Assembly: GCF_022369515.1 (NCBI RefSeq)
Contig: NZ_CP059724.1
Coordinates: forward strand, 930,001 to 994,000
Direction of reading: 5' to 3'
DNA from: Paenibacillus sp. 19GGS1-52
GTDB lineage: Bacteria; Bacillota; Bacilli; Paenibacillales; Paenibacillaceae
DNA: 64,000 nt
The position numbers and the translations under genes are program-made. How positions within the stretch are numbered: the stretch's first letter is position 1; each line of letters opens with the position of its first letter. Positions 26,008 through 35,519 of the stretch are shown piece by piece. The notes below the pieces were generated by a model. It had not been told where the DNA came from, searched no databases, and saw nothing but the letters and a program-made list of their open reading frames with translations.

Positions 26008-27471
26008 ATGGCGGATGAAGTCCGGGTGCGTTACGCACCGAGCCCTACGGGACACTTACATATCGGAAATGCCAGAACAGCGCTATTTAATTATCTATTT
26101 GCCCGTAACTTGGGCGGTAAATTCATTATTCGGATCGAAGATACAGATGTAAAACGCAATGTTGCCGGAGGCGAAGAAAGTCAGCTTAAATATTTGAAAT
26201 GGTTGGGTATGGATTGGGATGAGAGCGTTGATGTGGGCGGAGAATATGGACCCTACCGCCAGACGGAGCGGCTGGACCTATATCGTATTTATTGGCAGGA
26301 TTTGCTGGACCGCGGTCTAGCGTATCGCTGTTATTGTACGGAAGAAGAACTGGAGGCAGAACGTGAAGAACAGACTGCCCGCGGTGAGACACCTCATTAC
26401 TCAGGCAAACATCGTAATTTGACAGAGGAACAGCGAGTGGCTTTTGAAGAAGAAGGTCGAGTGGCGAGCATTCGTTTCCTAGTACCAGAGGACCGTACGT
26501 TTACCTTCGATGATATCGTAAAGGGCAGTATTTCTTTTACTACCAAAGATATGGGCGATTTTGTTATTGTGAAGAAGGATGGGATTCCGACTTATAACTT
26601 TGCGGTAGCTGTCGATGATCATCTAATGGATATTACACATGTATTGCGTGGAGAAGATCATATTTCCAATACACCACGTCAGTTGATGATTTATGAGGCT
26701 CTTGACTGGACACCACCTTTATTTGGCCATATGACGCTCATTGTTGGGGATAACCATAAGAAGCTTAGCAAGCGTGATGAATCCGTTATTCAATTTATTG
26801 AGCAATATGACGATTTGGGGTATTTACCGGAGGCTATGCTTAATTTCATTTCTCTGCTCGGCTGGTCTCCTGAGGGAGAAGAGGAAATATTCAGCAAGGA
26901 AGAACTTATCTCTATTTTCACAGCTGACCGGTTATCCAAGAGCCCTGCTGTGTTTGATAAGAATAAACTGGCACATCTGAATAATCACTATATTAAACTT
27001 GCTGATCCAAAGCGTATCACTGCCTTGGCTATACCACATTTGCAGCAAGCGGGAAGATTGCCAACAGAATTGAGTGAAGAACAGCAGGCGTGGACAGAAA
27101 GCCTAGTTGCCTTGTATCAAGAACAAATGACGTCAGCTTCTGACATCGTGGAATTATCTGAGTTGTTCTTCCGCAGTCATCTTGAGATGGAGTCAGAAGG
27201 CTCCTTGGTTCTGGCCGAAAGCTCCGTATCTGTGGTTCTATCCGCATTTCTTGCCAAGGTTGAAGCTTGCGAAGAGTTCACTGCAAGTAATATGGCGGTC
27301 TTAATCAAAGAAGTGCAGAAAGAAACAGGACATAAAGGCAAAGCGTTGTTCATGCCGATTCGTGTTGCTTTGACTGGACAAACTCATGGGCGTGATCTCA
27401 ATGCGACGATTGCTCTGCTTGGCCGCAACCGTGTCATTGAACGTTTGAAATCGCAGATCAAAGGAGCTTAA
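26008..27471 (+). CDS. gltX: Glutamyl-tRNA synthetase GltX
   Basis: Class I synthetase, 487 residues. HIGH-type motif HIGNARTAL near residue 20, catalytic KLSKRDE in place of KMSKS, and a C-terminal anticodon-binding helical domain. In Bacillales, which lack GlnRS, the enzyme also charges tRNA-Gln for later amidation. RBS GGAGGGAA. Lies 51 bp after ispF and before the T-box leader of cysE. Confidence 0.97.
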   Translation: MADEVRVRYAPSPTGHLHIGNARTALFNYLFARNLGGKFIIRIEDTDVKRNVAGGEESQLKYLKWLGMDWDESVDVGGEYGPYRQTERLDLYRIYWQDLLDRGLAYRCYCTEEELEAEREEQTARGETPHYSGKHRNLTEEQRVAFEEEGRVASIRFLVPEDRTFTFDDIVKGSISFTTKDMGDFVIVKKDGIPTYNFAVAVDDHLMDITHVLRGEDHISNTPRQLMIYEALDWTPPLFGHMTLIVGDNHKKLSKRDESVIQFIEQYDDLGYLPEAMLNFISLLGWSPEGEEEIFSKEELISIFTADRLSKSPAVFDKNKLAHLNNHYIKLADPKRITALAIPHLQQAGRLPTELSEEQQAWTESLVALYQEQMTSASDIVELSELFFRSHLEMESEGSLVLAESSVSVVLSAFLAKVEACEEFTASNMAVLIKEVQKETGHKGKALFMPIRVALTGQTHGRDLNATIALLGRNRVIERLKSQIKGA

Positions 27472-27498
27472 CTCCTTATTTTCTCCTGTCGAACCCTC

Positions 27499-27527
27499 TT
27501 GTCAGTCTCTAATCTTTTCGCTAAGAT
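27499..27527 (+). promoter_or_regulatory. Candidate promoter of the cysE T-box leader
   Basis: TTGTCA (27499-27504), 17-bp spacer, TAAGAT (27522-27527). Match is moderate; position just upstream of the T-box leader supports it. Confidence 0.5.
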
Positions 27528-27539
27528 AGAAGAATACTA

Positions 27540-27807
27540 TTAATAGCTGTGATCAGGAAAAGTACGTGTATTAGACAATTGTCAGAGAGAATAACCACGA
27601 AAAGGTTTTCCTTTTCAGGCTGGGAGTTATTCATTTGTCTGCCGCGGAACATGCGCCTGTGAGCTGCACGGTTGAGCGTTCCTTCTAAGGTTCGTTAGGC
27701 CGCGCCGGGAACGTCGCCGTTAAAGATGCCAAGTGGGACAAGCATAATTTGTAGTTAGCAATAATTGCAGAGATAAGATGACTCGTCCAAGCAGAGTGGA
27801 ACCGCGG
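27540..27807 (+). ncRNA. T-box leader, probably tRNA-Cys responsive
   Basis: The conserved T-box AGAGTGGAACCGCGG lies at 27793-27807, followed by a terminator. Upstream, AGTA (27560 region), AGAGAG and a long paired stem fit Stem I. The variable T-box base is A (TGGA), which would pair with a U73 discriminator as in tRNA-Cys. I could not fix the specifier codon by eye. The downstream genes cysE and cysS make cysteine starvation the likely signal. Confidence 0.88.
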
Positions 27808-27810
27808 TTA

Positions 27811-27847
27811 AACGTCTCTGCAGCTTTATGCTGCAGGGGCGTTTTTT
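27811..27847 (+). terminator. T-box regulated terminator
   Basis: Stem from AACGTCTCTGCAG with CTGCAGGGGCGTT (one internal mismatch or G-U pairs), loop CTTTATG, then T6. The 5' side competes with the antiterminator containing the T-box. Confidence 0.88.
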
Positions 27848-27920
27848 GTTGAAATTTAGCAAAATATAACTTTCACGAGATCTTATTCTGTAGAATAGGA
27901 TGATGGGCTGGAGACAATAC

Positions 27921-27956
27921 CTTCTTTGCATTACCTGTAAACAGGAGGCAAAGAAG
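27921..27956 (+). other. Second hairpin between T-box terminator and cysE
   Basis: Perfect 9-bp arms CTTCTTTGC (27921-27929) and GCAAAGAAG (27948-27956) enclose a small palindrome CCTGTAAACAGG. No T-run follows, so it is not a simple terminator. Role unknown. Confidence 0.6.
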
Positions 27957-27976
27957 TCAAGAAGAGGGGAACCGCG

Positions 27977-28669
27977 ATGTTCAAGCATATCAAATCAGAC
28001 ATTCGGGCAGTATTCGATAACGATCCCGCAGCCCGTAGCTGGTTCGAGGTTGTCTTCACTTATGCCGGGCTACATGCCATTTGGGGACATCGGATCGCCC
28101 ACTCTTTTTTTAAACATCGCTGGTATACACTGGCTCGTATTGTTTCGCAGATCAGCAGATTCATGACTGGTGTTGAAATACATCCCGGAGCGGTCATCGG
28201 TAACAGACTATTTATTGATCATGGTATGGGGATCGTCATAGGTGAAACCTGTGAAATCGGTGATGATGTTATCATCTATCAAGGAGTTACACTCGGGGGA
28301 ACCGGTAAGGAAAAAGGGAAACGCCATCCCACAGTTGGCAATAATGTTGTTATTGGCTCAGGTGCTAAGGTATTGGGATCGTTTCGGATTGGCGACAATT
28401 CTAATATAGGCTCAAATGCAGTTGTTCTGCGTGAAGTGCCTAATAATAGTACTGTTGTGGGTAACCCAGGCCGTGTCGTGAAACGCAATGGGGAGCGGGT
28501 ATCAGACCGTCTGAATCATTCGCAGATGCCAGACCCACTTGTCGATTCACTCCGCTTTTTGCAGAAAGAGATCGAAGAGATTAGAGAGAAGCTGGGTACG
28601 GAAGACAAACAAAAGACGGAGCAGCGACGGATAGAGAGCCAGCAGTATATTGGTGATTATGAGATTTAA
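27977..28669 (+). CDS. cysE: Serine O-acetyltransferase CysE
   Basis: Acetyl-CoA plus serine to O-acetylserine, the first step of cysteine synthesis. 230 residues, short-form SAT: helical N-terminus then a left-handed beta helix of hexapeptide repeats (IHPGAVIGNRLFIDHG, IGDDVIIYQGVTLGGTG, GSGAKVLGSFRIGDN) and the active-site HGMG region. Followed by cysS, so cysteine supply and charging share the T-box control. Confidence 0.96.
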   Translation: MFKHIKSDIRAVFDNDPAARSWFEVVFTYAGLHAIWGHRIAHSFFKHRWYTLARIVSQISRFMTGVEIHPGAVIGNRLFIDHGMGIVIGETCEIGDDVIIYQGVTLGGTGKEKGKRHPTVGNNVVIGSGAKVLGSFRIGDNSNIGSNAVVLREVPNNSTVVGNPGRVVKRNGERVSDRLNHSQMPDPLVDSLRFLQKEIEEIREKLGTEDKQKTEQRRIESQQYIGDYEI

Positions 28670-28720
28670 GCATACCGGGATTTCAGGAAATCTGGGTTAA
28701 GAGAAAGGATTGGGAACAGT

Positions 28721-30127
28721 ATGGCCTTGCAAATATATAATACTATGACACGTAGTAAGGAACAGTTCGTACCTCTGGAGTCGGGCAAGGTAAAAATGTA
28801 CGTATGTGGTCCGACTGTATACGGGTACATGCATATCGGGAATGCCAGACCTGTTATTGTTTTTGATATGATACGTACCTATTTGGAGCAGCTTGGTAAT
28901 GAAGTGCGCTATATTACTAATTTCACAGATGTGGATGACAAATTGATCCGTAAAGCAGAAGAAATGAAGACTACAGTAGCAAAGGTGTCGGAAATATTTA
29001 TTGATGCCTACCGCGAGGATATTGAAGGTCTTGGTGTAAAGCCGGCAACGATGAATCCACGGGTGACAGAAAGCATGGATCTCATCATCGAGTTCATTAA
29101 AGAGCTTGTGGATAAGGGTTTTGCTTACGAAAGTGGTGGGGATGTGTATTTCCACACTTCCAAATTTCCGGAGTATGGCAAGCTCTCTGGTCAGAATTTG
29201 GAGGAGCTGCAGTTCGGCATTCGTATTGACGTTGATTCGCGAAAAGAGAAGCCGGAGGATTTTGTACTTTGGAAAGCGGCCAAACCGGGCGAAATTCATT
29301 GGCACAGTCCTTGGGGAGAAGGGCGCCCAGGATGGCATATTGAGTGCTCCGCTATGGTTCGTGAGTTTCTGGGAGAAACTATCGATATTCATGGTGGTGG
29401 ACAGGATCTGCAGTTCCCGCATCATGAATGCGAATGTGCACAGACAGAGGTACTGACCGGCAAGCCAATGTCGAACTATTGGATGCATAATGGATTTATC
29501 AACATCGGAGACGAAAAAATGTCGAAATCGCTCGGTAATGGCCTGTTGGTTAAAGATATCCGCCAGCGCTTTAAAGCGGGCACGATCCGGTATTTTATGC
29601 TCTCAACGCATTATCGCAACCCGCTGAACTTCACTCAAGATTCGTTGATCTCGGCTGAGAAAAGTGTAGAGCGTATCTCACTGGCTGAGAGTAATGTTAA
29701 GCACCGCCTTGAACTTGCGGAAGCGGGACCTCAAGGTGATGAAAGTCCGCAGATAAAAGAAAAGTTGTCGGCAATCATGGCTAATTTTCATGCCAAAATG
29801 CAAGATGACTTTAATACTCCTGATGCGATTACAGCCGTATTCGATTGGGTGAGTCTAACAAACCTGACACTTACGGATAATGCTGCAGCTCCTGGAGATC
29901 TTGCGGCACTGCTCGAAGCTTACGCTGAAATGAATGCGTTGCTTCGTTTGACTGATGAACAAGAGAAGGAAGTAGCAAGTGAAGAAATCGAACGGCTGAT
30001 TGCGGAGAGAGTGGAAGCTCGTGCGAATAAGAATTGGAGCCGCTCCGATGAGATTCGTGATGAACTGAGCGGTATGGGCATATTGCTCGAGGATACTCCG
30101 CAAGGAATGCGGTGGCGGCGTAAATGA
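28721..30127 (+). CDS. cysS: Cysteinyl-tRNA synthetase CysS
   Basis: Class I synthetase, 468 residues. HIGH-like HIGNARP, KMSKSLGN, and zinc ligands within MYVCGPTVY (Cys) and CSAMVREFLG / HHECE. Downstream of cysE in the T-box operon. Its stop overlaps the mrnC start by 4 bp (ATGA), coupling the two. Confidence 0.97.
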   Translation: MALQIYNTMTRSKEQFVPLESGKVKMYVCGPTVYGYMHIGNARPVIVFDMIRTYLEQLGNEVRYITNFTDVDDKLIRKAEEMKTTVAKVSEIFIDAYREDIEGLGVKPATMNPRVTESMDLIIEFIKELVDKGFAYESGGDVYFHTSKFPEYGKLSGQNLEELQFGIRIDVDSRKEKPEDFVLWKAAKPGEIHWHSPWGEGRPGWHIECSAMVREFLGETIDIHGGGQDLQFPHHECECAQTEVLTGKPMSNYWMHNGFINIGDEKMSKSLGNGLLVKDIRQRFKAGTIRYFMLSTHYRNPLNFTQDSLISAEKSVERISLAESNVKHRLELAEAGPQGDESPQIKEKLSAIMANFHAKMQDDFNTPDAITAVFDWVSLTNLTLTDNAAAPGDLAALLEAYAEMNALLRLTDEQEKEVASEEIERLIAERVEARANKNWSRSDEIRDELSGMGILLEDTPQGMRWRRK

Positions 30128-30561
30128 ATGGGGATTCCAAAATAGACAGTCCGTGGTTTCCGTATGAACCCTCTAAGCCGATAAAGCTTCTTTCGCCTAT
30201 TGTGCTTGCCTATGTGGGGGATGCTGTTTATGAAGTGGCTGTCCGCCAGTACATGGTGTCATTGCCGAATCTGCGCCCGAATCATTTGCATCGTTCGGCA
30301 ACGGGGCTCGTATCCGCGAAAGCACAGAGTAAGATTCTTAGCTTTCTAGAGCCAATACTCACTGAAGAGGAAAAAGATATTGCCCGTCAGGGGCGTAATG
30401 CTAAATCGGGTTCGGTACCCAAAAATGCAGATGTGCTGGAATATCGTCATGCTACCGCATTTGAATGTCTGATAGGGTATCTATATTACACAGGGCAGCA
30501 GGCCAGGATGCAGGAGCTTGTGCATAACAGTATAGAGTTTATGATGAATCGGCCTTCATAA
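30124..30561 (+). CDS. mrnC: Mini-ribonuclease III MrnC
   Basis: 145-residue RNase III catalytic domain without a dsRNA-binding domain. The signature LAYVGDAVYEVAVRQ is present. In Bacillus it matures both ends of 23S rRNA from the double-stranded precursor. Starts inside the cysS stop codon. Next to rlmB, another 23S rRNA enzyme. Confidence 0.95.
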   Translation: MNGDSKIDSPWFPYEPSKPIKLLSPIVLAYVGDAVYEVAVRQYMVSLPNLRPNHLHRSATGLVSAKAQSKILSFLEPILTEEEKDIARQGRNAKSGSVPKNADVLEYRHATAFECLIGYLYYTGQQARMQELVHNSIEFMMNRPS

Positions 30562-30593
30562 GGCTTTAAGAATATAGAACAGGAGGCATGAAC

Positions 30594-31361
30594 ATGGAAG
30601 AAGAAGATTTGCAGACAGAAGAGGAAATATTGGCCGGAAAGCATTCAGTGCTGGAAGCGCTTCGTGCCGGCCGGACCATTAATAAAATATGGATTGCTGA
30701 AACGGCGCAAAAACATTTAACAGCACCGATCGTGGCTGAAGCTCGTAAAGCGGGTATTGTCATCCAGCATGTAGACAAGCGTAAGCTTGATCAGCTAGCA
30801 CCGGGAATTCAGCACCAAGGGGTTGTCGCACAGGCAGCACCTTACGCCTATGCCGAGGTAGACGATCTACTGGCAGCAGCGGAAGCTAAAGGAGAAATAC
30901 CCTTTCTTATTTTGCTTGATGAGATAGAGGATCCACACAACCTGGGCTCCATCCTTCGGACTGCAGATTGTACCGGAGTGCATGGGGTAATCATACCTAA
31001 GCGCCGCTCTGCTCAGATTACCGCTGTCGTATCCAAAACCTCAGCTGGTGCAGTGGAATATGTTCCAGTGGCTAGAGTTACAAATTTGGGCCAGACGATT
31101 GACCGTCTAAAAGAGCTAGGTATTTGGGTCGTTGGAACAGACGTGGATACCGATCAAGATTTGTATCAATCGGATATTTTCACAGGACCGGTAGCTGTTG
31201 TAATTGGTAACGAGAATAAAGGAATGGGGCGCCTGATTCGGGAAAAATGCGATGTGTTGCTTAAACTTCCGATGCATGGGAAGATCAATTCGCTTAATGC
31301 CTCTGTAGCTGCCGGCGTTATAATGTATGAAGTGCTGCGCCGCCGGCGTCAGCAGGGATAG
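30594..31361 (+). CDS. rlmB: 23S rRNA (guanosine-2'-O)-methyltransferase RlmB
   Basis: SPOUT methyltransferase of the TrmH/RlmB group, modifying G2251 (E. coli numbering) of 23S rRNA. 255 residues with an N-terminal substrate-binding domain (GKHSVLEALRAGR), then knot motifs DEIEDPHNLGSILRTADC, GNENKGMGRLIRE and INSLNASVAAGVIMYE. ATG 30594 is 7 nt after AGGAGG; the ATG at 30588 is only one base away from it. Confidence 0.95.
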   Translation: MEEEDLQTEEEILAGKHSVLEALRAGRTINKIWIAETAQKHLTAPIVAEARKAGIVIQHVDKRKLDQLAPGIQHQGVVAQAAPYAYAEVDDLLAAAEAKGEIPFLILLDEIEDPHNLGSILRTADCTGVHGVIIPKRRSAQITAVVSKTSAGAVEYVPVARVTNLGQTIDRLKELGIWVVGTDVDTDQDLYQSDIFTGPVAVVIGNENKGMGRLIREKCDVLLKLPMHGKINSLNASVAAGVIMYEVLRRRRQQG

Positions 31362-31363
31362 AT

Positions 31364-31882
31364 ATGACCGATGGGCGCGATCTGCTGCTAGTAGACGGAT
31401 ACAACATGATCGGTGGCTGGCCGGAACTCGCCGCGCTGTCATTGACCGGAATGCAGGCAGCTCGAGACCGGCTGTTGGATTTACTGGCGGATTATCAGGC
31501 TTATTCAGGACGGCGTGTAATTGCCGTTTTTGATGCATATCGTGTTCCAGGACTGGGGCGGTCGTTTGATCAAGGCAAGGTGCAGGTATTTTTCACCAAG
31601 GAAAAAGAAACAGCAGATGAGTGTATTGAAAGACTAGTACGAGAATTAACCCAGCGTCGTCGTCAAATATACGTGGCTACAAGTGACTCCACAGAGCAGC
31701 ATGTTATTTTTGCACAAGGGGCGTTGAGAATTTCGGCTAGAGAATTGCGGTTGGAAGTTGAAGAGAATCAGAAACAAGTTAAAAAGGCCATTGAACCCGA
31801 CAGTTTATCTTCACGCCACTCGTTAGAAGATAAACTGCCGCGTGATGTGCGTAACAAGTTGGAGGACTGGCGTCGGCAATGA
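31364..31882 (+). CDS. rae1: NYN/PIN-domain endoribonuclease Rae1 (YacP)
   Basis: 172 residues. NYN-type PIN fold with LLVDGYNMIGGWPEL at the start and acidic residues at AVFDAY, KETADECIERL and ATSDSTEQ. In Bacillus the protein binds the ribosomal A site and cleaves certain mRNAs during translation. Starts 2 bp after rlmB. Confidence 0.92.
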   Translation: MTDGRDLLLVDGYNMIGGWPELAALSLTGMQAARDRLLDLLADYQAYSGRRVIAVFDAYRVPGLGRSFDQGKVQVFFTKEKETADECIERLVRELTQRRRQIYVATSDSTEQHVIFAQGALRISARELRLEVEENQKQVKKAIEPDSLSSRHSLEDKLPRDVRNKLEDWRRQ

Positions 31883-31957
31883 TTTAACAAAAACGTCTAA
31901 AGATTATCGGCAAATGCCATATTATGCTATTGATGATTTTTTTTGGACAAACTTCGG

Positions 31958-31987
31958 TTGACTGTGTAAGGTAACATAATATATACT
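31958..31987 (+). promoter_or_regulatory. sigH promoter (SigA-type)
   Basis: TTGACT (31958-31963), 18-bp spacer, TATACT (31982-31987), about 55 bp before the sigH start codon. Confidence 0.7.
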
Positions 31988-32043
31988 GATCCTATATTTC
32001 GCAAGTAACGATGTGTCTAGCGTTGCAGCCGGGGGGATTCTTG

Positions 32044-32688
32044 GTGAGTGTCGACCTCAAGCAATTAATGCTGTCAGAGTATGATTTCCTAAGCGATGAA
32101 GATATTGTCGAGGTTTTCCGTGGTGGCGACAGTGGCGCATTGGAGTACTTGATTAACAAATACCGTAATTTTGTACGTGCTAAGGCTCGTTCTTATTTTC
32201 TGATTGGGGCGGATCGAGAAGATATTGTGCAGGAAGGTATGATTGGCCTATATAAGGCTATTCGTGATTTTAAAGGGGACAAGCTTTCCTCCTTCAAAGC
32301 ATTTGCCGAACTGTGCATTACACGCCAGATCATTACTGCCATAAAGACAGCTACACGCCAGAAGCATATTCCACTCAATTCTTACGTTTCATTGGATAAG
32401 CCCATTTATGATGAAGATTCCGACCGGACACTTATGGATGTCATTTGTGGAACTCAGGTGCTTGACCCGGAAGAACTGATTATTAATCAGGAGGAATTCA
32501 TTGGGCTTGAAGACAAGATGGCAGAGATCCTAAGTGATTTGGAACGCAAGGTTCTGATGCTGTATTTGGACGGACGATCCTATCAAGAGATTGCAGAAGA
32601 CTTGAAGCGGCATGTGAAGTCGATCGATAATGCTCTTCAGCGAGTGAAGCGTAAATTGGAGAGATATCTGGAAGTGCGTGACAATTGA
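32044..32688 (+). CDS. sigH: RNA polymerase sigma factor SigH
   Basis: Transition-state sigma factor controlling early sporulation and competence genes. 214 residues. Nearly continuous agreement with Bacillus SigH from NKYRNFVRAKARSYFLIGAD through DREDIVQEGMIGLYKAIRDF (region 2) to GRSYQEIAEDLKRHVKSIDN (region 4 helix-turn-helix). GTG 32044 is 6 nt after GGGGGGA (32031-32037); the longer frame from 32011 lacks a site. Has its own promoter and a terminator. Confidence 0.95.
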   Translation: MSVDLKQLMLSEYDFLSDEDIVEVFRGGDSGALEYLINKYRNFVRAKARSYFLIGADREDIVQEGMIGLYKAIRDFKGDKLSSFKAFAELCITRQIITAIKTATRQKHIPLNSYVSLDKPIYDEDSDRTLMDVICGTQVLDPEELIINQEEFIGLEDKMAEILSDLERKVLMLYLDGRSYQEIAEDLKRHVKSIDNALQRVKRKLERYLEVRDN

Positions 32689-32703
32689 TGATATAATGAA
32701 CAG

Positions 32704-32731
32704 AAGAGACTCGGACAACGAGTCTTTTTTT
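32704..32731 (+). terminator. sigH terminator
   Basis: AGACTCG / CGAGTCT stem with loop GACAA and a T7 run; AAG before the stem extends pairing. Confidence 0.88.
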
Positions 32732-33042
32732 AGTGGGTTTATGGTTCTGTAAATCACTTTTTAGTAGTTTGCGAAGACGTCAGGTTTATACACAGTCGGA
32801 ATGTTCCATAATGATAAGTAAGACAGCGCAGTATGAGGAAGAGCAAGACACAAGCCAAGACAAGGGACACGGATATACTGAAATTCGGAATTACCTATTG
32901 CTGAGGCGAATTCTTTCGTTGACACAGACCTTGACACTATGCTAAAGTGTATTAGGTAGGCCTAAATTCACGGCTTTTTTAGTATTTAATATTGCGTCTT
33001 CTAATTTTACTGTTAGAAGGACGTCCTCGGGAGGTGCAGATC
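32732..33042. other. Intergenic stretch before rpmG
   Basis: About 310 bp without a credible gene. It holds the rpmG-secE-nusG promoter near its right end; otherwise I see nothing structured. A 70-codon open frame here has no family resemblance or good ribosome binding site. Confidence 0.6.
32919..32948 (+). promoter_or_regulatory. Promoter of rpmG-secE-nusG
   Basis: TTGACA (32919-32924), 18-bp spacer, extended -10 TGCTAAAGT (TAAAGT 32943-32948). A second TTGACA at 32931 overlaps the spacer but has no well-placed -10. Confidence 0.65.
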
Positions 33043-33192
33043 ATGCGGGTAATTATCACTTTGGCTTGTACTAGTTGTAAACAAAGAAACTATGCTACAA
33101 CCAAGAATAAACGAAATCACCCCGACCGCATGGAGATGAAGAAATTTTGCAAGTATTGTAACGAGCAAACTCCTCATCGCGAAACCAGATAG
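33043..33192 (+). CDS. rpmG: 50S ribosomal protein L33, zinc-binding form
   Basis: 49 residues with CXXC pairs C9/C12 and C36/C39, the zinc-dependent (C+) form. ATG 33043 follows GGAGGTG at 6 nt; a longer frame from 32992 is not supported. Directly upstream of secE and nusG, the usual order in Firmicutes. Confidence 0.95.
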   Translation: MRVIITLACTSCKQRNYATTKNKRNHPDRMEMKKFCKYCNEQTPHRETR

Positions 33193-33212
33193 TCTTTGGA
33201 GGTGTAGTCGGC

Positions 33213-33404
33213 GTGAAACGTAGTTTCAAGTCCTTGTTTTCCTTTTTCACTGAGAGCTGGAGTGAACTCAAAAAAGTTCGCTGGCCTAGTCGGAAGGAAT
33301 TGCGGAACTATACATTGATCGTTCTTGGTACAATTATAGTTATCGCTCTTTACTTCTGGGTTCTGGACATCGGTATTTCCGCTGTGATCGAAAGGATTAT
33401 TTAG
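33213..33404 (+). CDS. secE: Preprotein translocase subunit SecE
   Basis: 63-residue single-span subunit that clamps SecY. Amphipathic helix with ESWSELKKVRWPSRKEL, the SecE signature, then one transmembrane helix (YTLIVLGTIIVIALYFWVLD). GTG start after GGAGGTG. Lies between rpmG and nusG; its partner secY is at 61 kb. Confidence 0.95.
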   Translation: MKRSFKSLFSFFTESWSELKKVRWPSRKELRNYTLIVLGTIIVIALYFWVLDIGISAVIERII

Positions 33405-33425
33405 AGAGGTCCCAGGTGGCTTGGT

Positions 33426-33965
33426 ATGGATATGGAAAAAAGATGGTATGTCGTTCATACCTATTCAGGGTATGAGAATAAGGTCAAAGCCAATTTGGAA
33501 AAGCGCGTTGAGTCCATGGGCATGGAAGACAAAATATTCCGCGTTCTTGTTCCTATGGAAGAAGAAATTGTAAACAAGGATGGCAAGAAAAAAACTGTCA
33601 TGCGTAAAGTTTACCCGGGTTATGTTTTGGTGGAAATGGTTCAGACTGATGATTCCTGGTATGTTGTCCGTAATACACCGGGTGTTACTGGATTTGTTGG
33701 CTCAACAGGCTCGGGATCAAAGCCTACTGCTCTTCTTCCTGAAGAAGTAGAACAAATTCTGAAGCATATGGGTATGGTTGAACCTAAGACGAAGATTGAT
33801 TTCGAAATTAAGGAATCAGTGCGTATTATGGTAGGTCCATTTGCGAATTTTGTAGGATCCGTCGAAGAAATTTTGGTGGACAAGAGTAAGATTAAGGTTC
33901 ATGTTAACATGTTTGGACGGGAAACCCCGCTGGAGTTGGATTTCACTCAAGTGGAAAAGATATAA
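33426..33965 (+). CDS. nusG: Transcription elongation/termination factor NusG
   Basis: 179 residues. NGN domain (WYVVHTYSGYENKVKANLE) that binds the RNA polymerase clamp, flexible linker, and C-terminal KOW domain (GPFANFVGSVEEILVDKSK). In Bacilli it promotes pausing and couples with ribosomes. ATG 33426 has AGGTGG 6 nt upstream; a second ATG two codons on is possible. Confidence 0.96.
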   Translation: MDMEKRWYVVHTYSGYENKVKANLEKRVESMGMEDKIFRVLVPMEEEIVNKDGKKKTVMRKVYPGYVLVEMVQTDDSWYVVRNTPGVTGFVGSTGSGSKPTALLPEEVEQILKHMGMVEPKTKIDFEIKESVRIMVGPFANFVGSVEEILVDKSKIKVHVNMFGRETPLELDFTQVEKI

Positions 33966-34039
33966 CAAATGCAAGGGTTTCTTGTGGGAGAGCGCTAATG
34001 GCGTTCGAAGACCACTATTGATGCAAGGAGGTGTCACTC

Positions 34040-34465
34040 ATGGCTAAAAAAGTTATTAAAATGGTGAAATTGCAGATTTCTGCAGGGAAAGCGAATCCAG
34101 CGCCTCCAGTAGGTCCGGCGTTAGGTCAAGCAGGTGTCAACATTATGGCATTCTGTAAGGAATTTAATGCTCGTACTGCCGACCAGGCTGGTCTGATCAT
34201 TCCGGTTGAAATTACAGTATTTGAAGACCGTTCCTTTACATTCATCACCAAAACTCCACCGGCTGCTGTTCTGCTTCGCATTGCTGCTAAAGTAGAAAAG
34301 GGATCCGGAGAACCAAACAAGAAGAAAATAGCAAAGCTCGGCCGCGCAGCGGTTCGTGAAATTGCTGAACAAAAAATGCCCGATCTAAACGCTGCTTCTA
34401 TCGAAGCTGCTATGCGTATGGTTGAAGGTACTGCTCGCAGTATGGGTATCACAATCGAAGATTAA
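34040..34465 (+). CDS. rplK: 50S ribosomal protein L11
   Basis: 141 residues. N-terminal [15 protein letters not shown] proline-rich domain that binds thiopeptides and factors, C-terminal domain binding 23S helix 43/44. Needed for stringent activation of RelA. ATG 34040 with GGAGGTG; an in-frame GTG at 34031 overlaps that site. Confidence 0.97.
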   Translation: MAKKVIKMVKLQISAGKANPAPPVGPALGQAGVNIMAFCKEFNARTADQAGLIIPVEITVFEDRSFTFITKTPPAAVLLRIAAKVEKGSGEPNKKKIAKLGRAAVREIAEQKMPDLNAASIEAAMRMVEGTARSMGITIED

Positions 34466-34544
34466 TACTTTTCGATGAATCGGTTATTTATGACCGTAAT
34501 ATGTGGGAGGAATTTCCGCTAACACCACAAAGGAGGAACATTTC

Positions 34545-35237
34545 ATGGCTAAACATGGTAAGAAATACCAAGATGCTGCTAAACTGATTAACAGTGAAGC
34601 AACTTATGAGCCTTCAGAAGCTGTAGAGCTTGTGAAAAAGGCAGCAACTGCAAAATTCGACGAAACCGTTGAAGCAGCAGTTCGTTTGGGTGTAGACCCA
34701 CGTAAACAAGACCAAGCAGTTCGCGGTGTAGTTGTCCTGCCACACGGCACAGGCAAAACGCAACGTGTGCTTGTATTTGCAAAAGGTGAAAAAGCGAAAG
34801 AGGCTGAAGCTGCTGGAGCGGATTTTGTCGGTGATGCTGACATGATTAATAAAATCCAACAAGGCTGGTTCGATTTCGACGTCTGCGTAGCTACACCTGA
34901 TATGATGAGTGAAGTCGGTAAACTGGGTCGTCTGCTTGGTGGTAAAGGTCTTATGCCTAACCCTAAAGCTGGCACAGTTACATTTGATGTTACCAAGGCT
35001 GTGAATGAAATCAAAGCCGGTAAAATCGAATATCGTCTTGACAAAGCAGGTCAAATTCATGCGCCAATCGGCAAAGTGTCTTTTGATGCTGTCAAATTGA
35101 ACGAAAACCTTAAATCTCTTATCGACGCTCTTAACCGTGCGAAACCGGCTGCTGCTAAAGGTATCTACCTTAAAGGCATCTCGATTTCCTCAACTATGGG
35201 ACCGAGCGCACGTGTGAACACAACCGTATTCAAATAA
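34545..35237 (+). CDS. rplA: 50S ribosomal protein L1
   Basis: 230 residues forming the L1 stalk over the E site. Signature segments [11 protein letters not shown] and [22 protein letters not shown] 34545 follows AGGAGG; the longer frame from 34503 precedes the site. Pairs with rplK as the L11 operon, where L1 is typically the autogenous repressor. Confidence 0.97.
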   Translation: MAKHGKKYQDAAKLINSEATYEPSEAVELVKKAATAKFDETVEAAVRLGVDPRKQDQAVRGVVVLPHGTGKTQRVLVFAKGEKAKEAEAAGADFVGDADMINKIQQGWFDFDVCVATPDMMSEVGKLGRLLGGKGLMPNPKAGTVTFDVTKAVNEIKAGKIEYRLDKAGQIHAPIGKVSFDAVKLNENLKSLIDALNRAKPAAAKGIYLKGISISSTMGPSARVNTTVFK

Positions 35238-35299
35238 TTAGGGATTGACTCGATGAGTCATCTTTGATACTCTGTAACAGTTGTGATCTTAAGGTTCTA

Positions 35300-35500
35300 A
35301 TTCTCGAACTTGAATATGCTTACCGTAGACAGTAGGTGCCGTAGGGCTTAATTTCCTACCGAGGTGTTATGATAGAAACAAGAAGTGCCGGGCCTTGCCT
35401 GTGTAACTAACGTTTTATCAAGCCTTCGTGATTCTGCGGAGGCTTTTCTAATGCCTGCGTAGGAACGGTGTGGAATCCTCGGAGAGATCACCGTCACATA
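35300..35500 (+). promoter_or_regulatory. L10 ribosomal protein leader with attenuator hairpin
   Basis: The 282-bp gap before rplJ holds the L10-leader-type sequence (around 35310-35370, including TAGGTGCCGTAGGGCTTAAT) and a hairpin with arms AAGCCTTCG (35420-35428) and CGGAGGCTT (35437-35445) followed by TT. L10(L12) binding to this leader represses the operon in related bacteria. Boundaries are approximate. Confidence 0.75.
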
Positions 35501-35519
35501 AAATTAGGAGGTGTATACA

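Noticed and set aside
32733..32945. 70-codon frame before rpmG
   Set aside because: Low complexity, no good ribosome site, and it ends within the rpmG promoter.
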